From the NCBI GenBank assembly GCA_030407085.1, contig CM059583.1, positions 23,410,001-23,474,000 of the forward strand: a stretch of DNA of 64,000 nt, read 5' to 3'. Position 1 is the stretch's first letter; the number at the start of each line of letters is the position of its first letter. The notes beneath the pieces are model-generated. The model ran no database searches. It was not told where the DNA came from and saw only the letters and a list, made by a program, of their open reading frames with translations. Positions 59,331 through 64,000 of this stretch are shown here, one piece after another. Made by a program: the position numbers and the translations under genes. Source of the DNA: Trichopria drosophilae (taxonomy: Eukaryota; Arthropoda; Insecta; Hymenoptera; Diapriidae).

Positions 59331-61951
59331 TATGAGCCGTGGAGAAAACTCCGGTGTCCAATAAATATCTCTTGTGTAAACGGGACGGTGGCAAAATGTA
59401 TACGTGTATAATAGATACCTGCTCTTTCTGGAGACCTTTCATCTATTACTTCGACTCAGAATATAAGTCTGAAGGAAGAATTGAATTTAGTCACTTTGAT
59501 AAAAAATGACACTATAGTTTTCATCTAATGTCGACGTTTCAGACCCTAAACTATTGAAAAATTCAATAACAAAAATTTGTATCCGTGATCTTGTACATAC
59601 AAGTCCACCCGTCCGTATGTCATTTTTTCCCTGCATAATAACTCGCCAACCGTAAAACCGATTTTAAAGTTCGAACACTTTTTGAGCTTGCCATGGCATG
59701 ACTTTGAATTGATTAGTTTTTGGAGTCGATCCATACTACCTTAAGTGGAGGTCGAACAAAAAAGAACTAAAAAAATAACTTTTTTCTTTCTAAAGAGAAG
59801 ATCGTTCTTTTCACACATGCGAATCATAAAAAAATGCTTCCAATAAAAGAGACATACCATTAAATTCTCTTTATAAAAGGTTATAAAAACTTACTTCATA
59901 AAATCAACGGTTATGTAATCGTAAATATGATTGGAGCTAAACATGTATCTAATTTTATTACATTTTTTCAGTGTACTGAAAAGATATTGCATATATATTG
60001 AAAAATCTAATGATGCAAAACATAGAAGGGATCAAAATTACGTTAAAAATGACGTAATAAAATTTCAACCAAAATATGGCAAATAGAATTTATAAAAGCA
60101 AACTTCAGGAATATTACAGTAATATGATTTGACTAGCGAAAACTGATATTTGCCTATGCGCCATCTGGAAGTAGCAGATGCAAGCATTACAGATAACATA
60201 CAGATCTATTATAATTCATATAACTAAACAGTCTGTTTAGAAATCTAGGAAAGTAATCCCATTTTGTTAAACAAATGTAATAATATTGACTAAATACCTC
60301 TCGGGTTTTATTATCGAGGCGTAAAACTCCATTTTACGCCCTTGATACAAAAATAACTATTATTACATATTTAAAATTATATATTCTTATGTACATTTTC
60401 AATGTTTATAAAGAAAATAAAACAATGTCTAACCGATGTTGGTGTAGTCAATATCTGACCTGGTTATTGCGTAAGTAAATACTAATTTGAACTTATTAAT
60501 TGAAATTCGCAAAGAGCACTTTGCTAGGATGACAGAAATTGTGCTTGAAATATTTTTTACAATTTTTGAAATTCAAATTTGACTTTCGTACAATATATCT
60601 CAAAAGCGAATGCATTATTCTCGACGGTAATGAATTTATTCTTTTGGTAATTTTTTAACGGAAGTTGTGGTATTCATGGCTATTTTCAGCATTTCCTTTA
60701 GGGAATTTCCTTGTCTTCTTTTTTAGTCTGCCAGTCGCACTTGTTTCGTAAGATAAAATTCTTACCTCAGACATGAACAAATGTACAATATTCATTTGCG
60801 TGTGTGAAAAGCAGGAATTTATTTTAGGGGTTTTATATTAATGATAAATAAATATTATGTTTAATCAAATCCATTTTAAAAAGATTCTGCAAATTTTATT
60901 GAATAATATACTTTACATATTTTTTAATAGTTAGATCTAAATACTACTGTATAGTTTTATTTGAAAAATATGCTCACAACTATATTTGACAAATTGAACT
61001 ATAGATGTTTGGTAGAACTGAAATGTTAAGTAACTTCTTTAGGATAGTTTTTGCAACTAGCGAAAGTAAGTTGAGCACCTATGAAACTATGAAGAAATCA
61101 AATGTCTTTGTCAAGAAGCATAAATATAAATACAAAAATGTCAATAAACTATAAATTCAGTATACAATTTAGGCCATTGAAAAATCTCCTCTGAAATTTT
61201 GAAAATTATTTAATGAAATTAAGAAAATCAATGTTTTTGCAGAATATAAAAAATTTTCGGTTTCGTATCTTTTATCGTTTTCATTTTGTAATTTGTTTAT
61301 TCTAATCATATATTAATCCATTGTACATCTTTGCAGGAAGCAAATAATCTTCCGATTGATCGAACAAAACTGACAATCACAGTCATCACAGATCAAGTTA
61401 CCACCCACGTTGTCTAAACAATTTTTCAAACAGCATCACAGTTTGCGATTTCTCTGAGTGACTGTGCTAAACTCAAATTTCTTGTTGGTGTCTATAAATA
61501 TCTTCAAAGTTTTGCACCTTCTACCAAAACAATGAAATCTTCTCTAAAGTGAAAGTTCAATATAAAACTAACATTTTATACAGATTTGAAATTATAAAAT
61601 ACAATTCATTTTAAAAAACATTTAACACCAGACATTAGTAGCTTAAGTAGAATTATTAATTTTAAAGTTGTCTGGTGACCGATACGTTTTAATGTAAATT
61701 GGAAAAACAAGTTTAGTTTTTTCAGTCGCAGATAAGAGACAATGGAGAGTAAGTAAAATATTATTAAAAAGAGTTATAATAGAGGGTAACGCACATAAAA
61801 AATAAAAACAACAAAATTTATTTTCAAAATATAAATAAATATTCATGTTTTTATTATATCATTTAAAATTTCCCTTCATATCAGATTTGGACTTTGAAAT
61901 TGAGAATTTATCATTATCTCATTATCCATTTCGCCAAAAATGGACTTAGTA
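59331..61951. other. AT-rich stretch, no gene seen
   Basis: A short hairpin ggcgtaaaactccattttacgcc-type pair lies at about 60320-60342. No gene is visible in 2.6 kb. Confidence 0.4.
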
Positions 61952-62158
61952 CACGTAAAAAAGATAGTCTGGTTCTCACAACCATAGAGAATGGGTAAGC
62001 TAACCATATAAATGTTTGAGATAACAATAGAAATAGTTGTGACTACTATCAATAATACAACCGTAGAATAATAAGCTAAGCCAGTCATATCAATAGTCGA
62101 CACAACCGTATAAATAGTTATGATAACTATGAGTCTAGCAGATATGTATTTTACTGTG
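61952..62158. mobile_element. TA-flanked MITE with CCATATAAATAG keyword
   Basis: Left end cacgtaaaaaagatagtctg and right end ctagcagatatg...tttactgtg are inverted, with TA outside both (61950-61951, 62159-62160). Words ccatataaat, ataaatagtt and gataac recur. A partial copy is at 5603-5758. Confidence 0.7.
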
Positions 62159-64000
62159 TACTATAGTTGCCACAATAATATTGTTGCACAGAGCAATACA
62201 TATAAGTCTTTACTAATTTTTAAAAAGTTTTTAAATAACTTTAACTTTTAATTACGTAATTAATACTATATCATATTCATATTTAAATTGCTTGTTATAA
62301 ATACAAATATTTTACGGTGGACTTTTGCTCGATTTTCTTGAAGAGGACTCGAATATGAGTCGAAACCTCAACAATTGTCATTAATATTTTAAAATTATCA
62401 TTTTTTTTTTTTTATATTTTTAATTATTGTTGCCCTCCAGTATAACCGGTTTCAAAAACTTCATTGCACCTTGTTTGTGACGGGAAAAAAAAAACTTGTT
62501 TTCAATTTTTATTAAGTAGAATTAGTAAAAAAACGACGATTACTTCATCATTTACTACAGTTATAAATTTTCAACATTTTGCTTCACAAACTTTAGTATA
62601 TAATTGAAGGACAAATGTATTAATTATTGTCTAATTCTAAGCTCCAAAAATCTTGAATTTAAGCCATTGCGATTAAAATCTCCATTCCTTTGACTTCTTA
62701 AAATGGAAATGACTACAATATAAACGTTACTTACTTTAGGTAACAGAAAGATTTTTATCATAAGAATCGTGAATACACTTTTTCTAAAATTGAATTTTCA
62801 TTTCATGACAATGCAATTCTTATGATAATCACATGGCAGAGTTAACTCTTTGCTATATCATGGTCCTTACGTGTAACTTATCGACAATGTCTTAACCAAA
62901 GACTAAAAAAAAATTTGAATTTAAATTGTTTTTTTCTTATTTCAATCTTTTTTCTTGAGATTTTGTCAATTTTTTAATAAGGTTAGTAGAAACTGTGACA
63001 ACTTCAATTATAGTTTCTTCGTTTTATGCAATTAATATGTAAAAATTAATGTAAGGTATATCTTATTGTACTGAATTTACTAAATTTAGTAATAATATTT
63101 TTCAAAGTAAGAAAGAATTGATGATAAGAATAAATGAAATCAATTTTCGAAAAATGTAAAAGTCATACAAAAATATAAAGCTGTTAAAAGTCTGCTTTTC
63201 TTCCTTCTTTCAATTTTATTATCGAAAGGATCACTAAAAACTAAGAAAAGAGCATATTACTAATATATTTAATATCCTGACATTAATATTACATCAGTTG
63301 GCAACGTTTCATGTACTGTTAGCACGAAAACATTCCATCTAACGAAACATCTTTATATTCATAATATAATATAAGTCATAAAGTATTTTCTAAACATATT
63401 TACTTGTGTTTTTCTGGTAAAATATGTAACATTTCTATACCGTTTTGCTTATACTAATTAAATCTTTTAAAAACACGTGATTTACTCATAATCACAATGT
63501 GCATCTTTGATAAATCCCCTCTGAATTTTCATAATTTATCTACCTACAGAATAGAAACTTTAATTTATATACACGATGAGAAACGGCCAATGACAATAAT
63601 TACATTTCATCGCAAAAAAAAAGGATTAATGTTGACATTTGAAATTTATCTGTCGGATTGTAATGGTGCACATATCTTATGACGTTGAAAAATAAAGATA
63701 ATTATACCGTAACAAATCCAAAGCAGAAGCGAACTTACTAAGTATGATTAAAGTCACTATTCGTTATAAAACTTCAATTTATAATATATTTACAAGCTTA
63801 CAAGTAGTAATTTAACATGACATTTAAAAAATACAGTAAAATTTATTTCCACCATATAAAAAATATAATTATGTACTTAGTAATGATGAAGACGTATTTC
63901 TACATTTTCCGGCACTACCTGTACATATTTCAGAAGATTGTTTATTTCCGCCATTCATTACGATGATTTTCAAAATTGTTAGCCTTTCATGACTTGTTGA
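62159..64000. other. AT-rich stretch, no gene seen
   Basis: Nothing is supportable to the window end, including the 61-codon frame at 63497-63682. Confidence 0.45.

Overview
This is AT-rich, gene-poor eukaryotic nuclear DNA. Interstitial TTAGGT-type arrays, GT-AG splice signals with an 80-nt intron, GA microsatellites and a dense population of short TA-flanked inverted-repeat elements suggest an insect genome, possibly Hymenoptera. The assignment is inference from sequence style, not from a recognised gene. Nothing looks bacterial or organellar.

Coding content is very small. The best gene evidence is a two-exon segment on the minus strand (31031 to 30585). A Q/N/H/P-rich exon is joined in a consistent phase across an 80-nt intron to an exon encoding a basic stretch and one hydrophobic membrane-like segment; I do not recognise the protein. 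A second possible exon lies at 39734-40037 (+), and a PDZ-like fragment resembling proteasome chaperone PSMD9 lies at 58271-58588 (+). Several CpG- and GC-rich islands (5940-6720, 12500-13230, 19400-19690, 45790-46150) stand out from the AT-rich background and could be promoters or remnants of them.

Most recognisable structure is repetitive. There is a 668-bp palindrome (4018-4685) whose two arms each carry a hammerhead-ribozyme-like motif, intact in core on the minus strand and damaged on the plus strand. There are many elements bounded by short inverted repeats and TA dinucleotides (for example 1061-1268, 1896-2349, 9347-9772, 27521-27832, 31872-32295, 38808-39654, 43930-44312, 48418-48647, 51755-52403, 53777-54031, 61952-62158), several nested in one another. 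Large foldback elements lie at 26792-27931, 35152-36055, 44437-45622 and 54915-55772. Also present are a Mutator-like MITE with a 9-bp target duplication (40777-40970), a 32-bp minisatellite with a roughly 208-bp higher-order period (58842-59330), and a tRNA-like Pol III unit (12030-12103, minus).

A recurring theme is that many of the small elements are built inside from one short 'keyword' repeated in both orientations, with a different keyword in each family. The remaining stretches are AT-rich sequence in which I see no gene; they are listed so the coverage is explicit.
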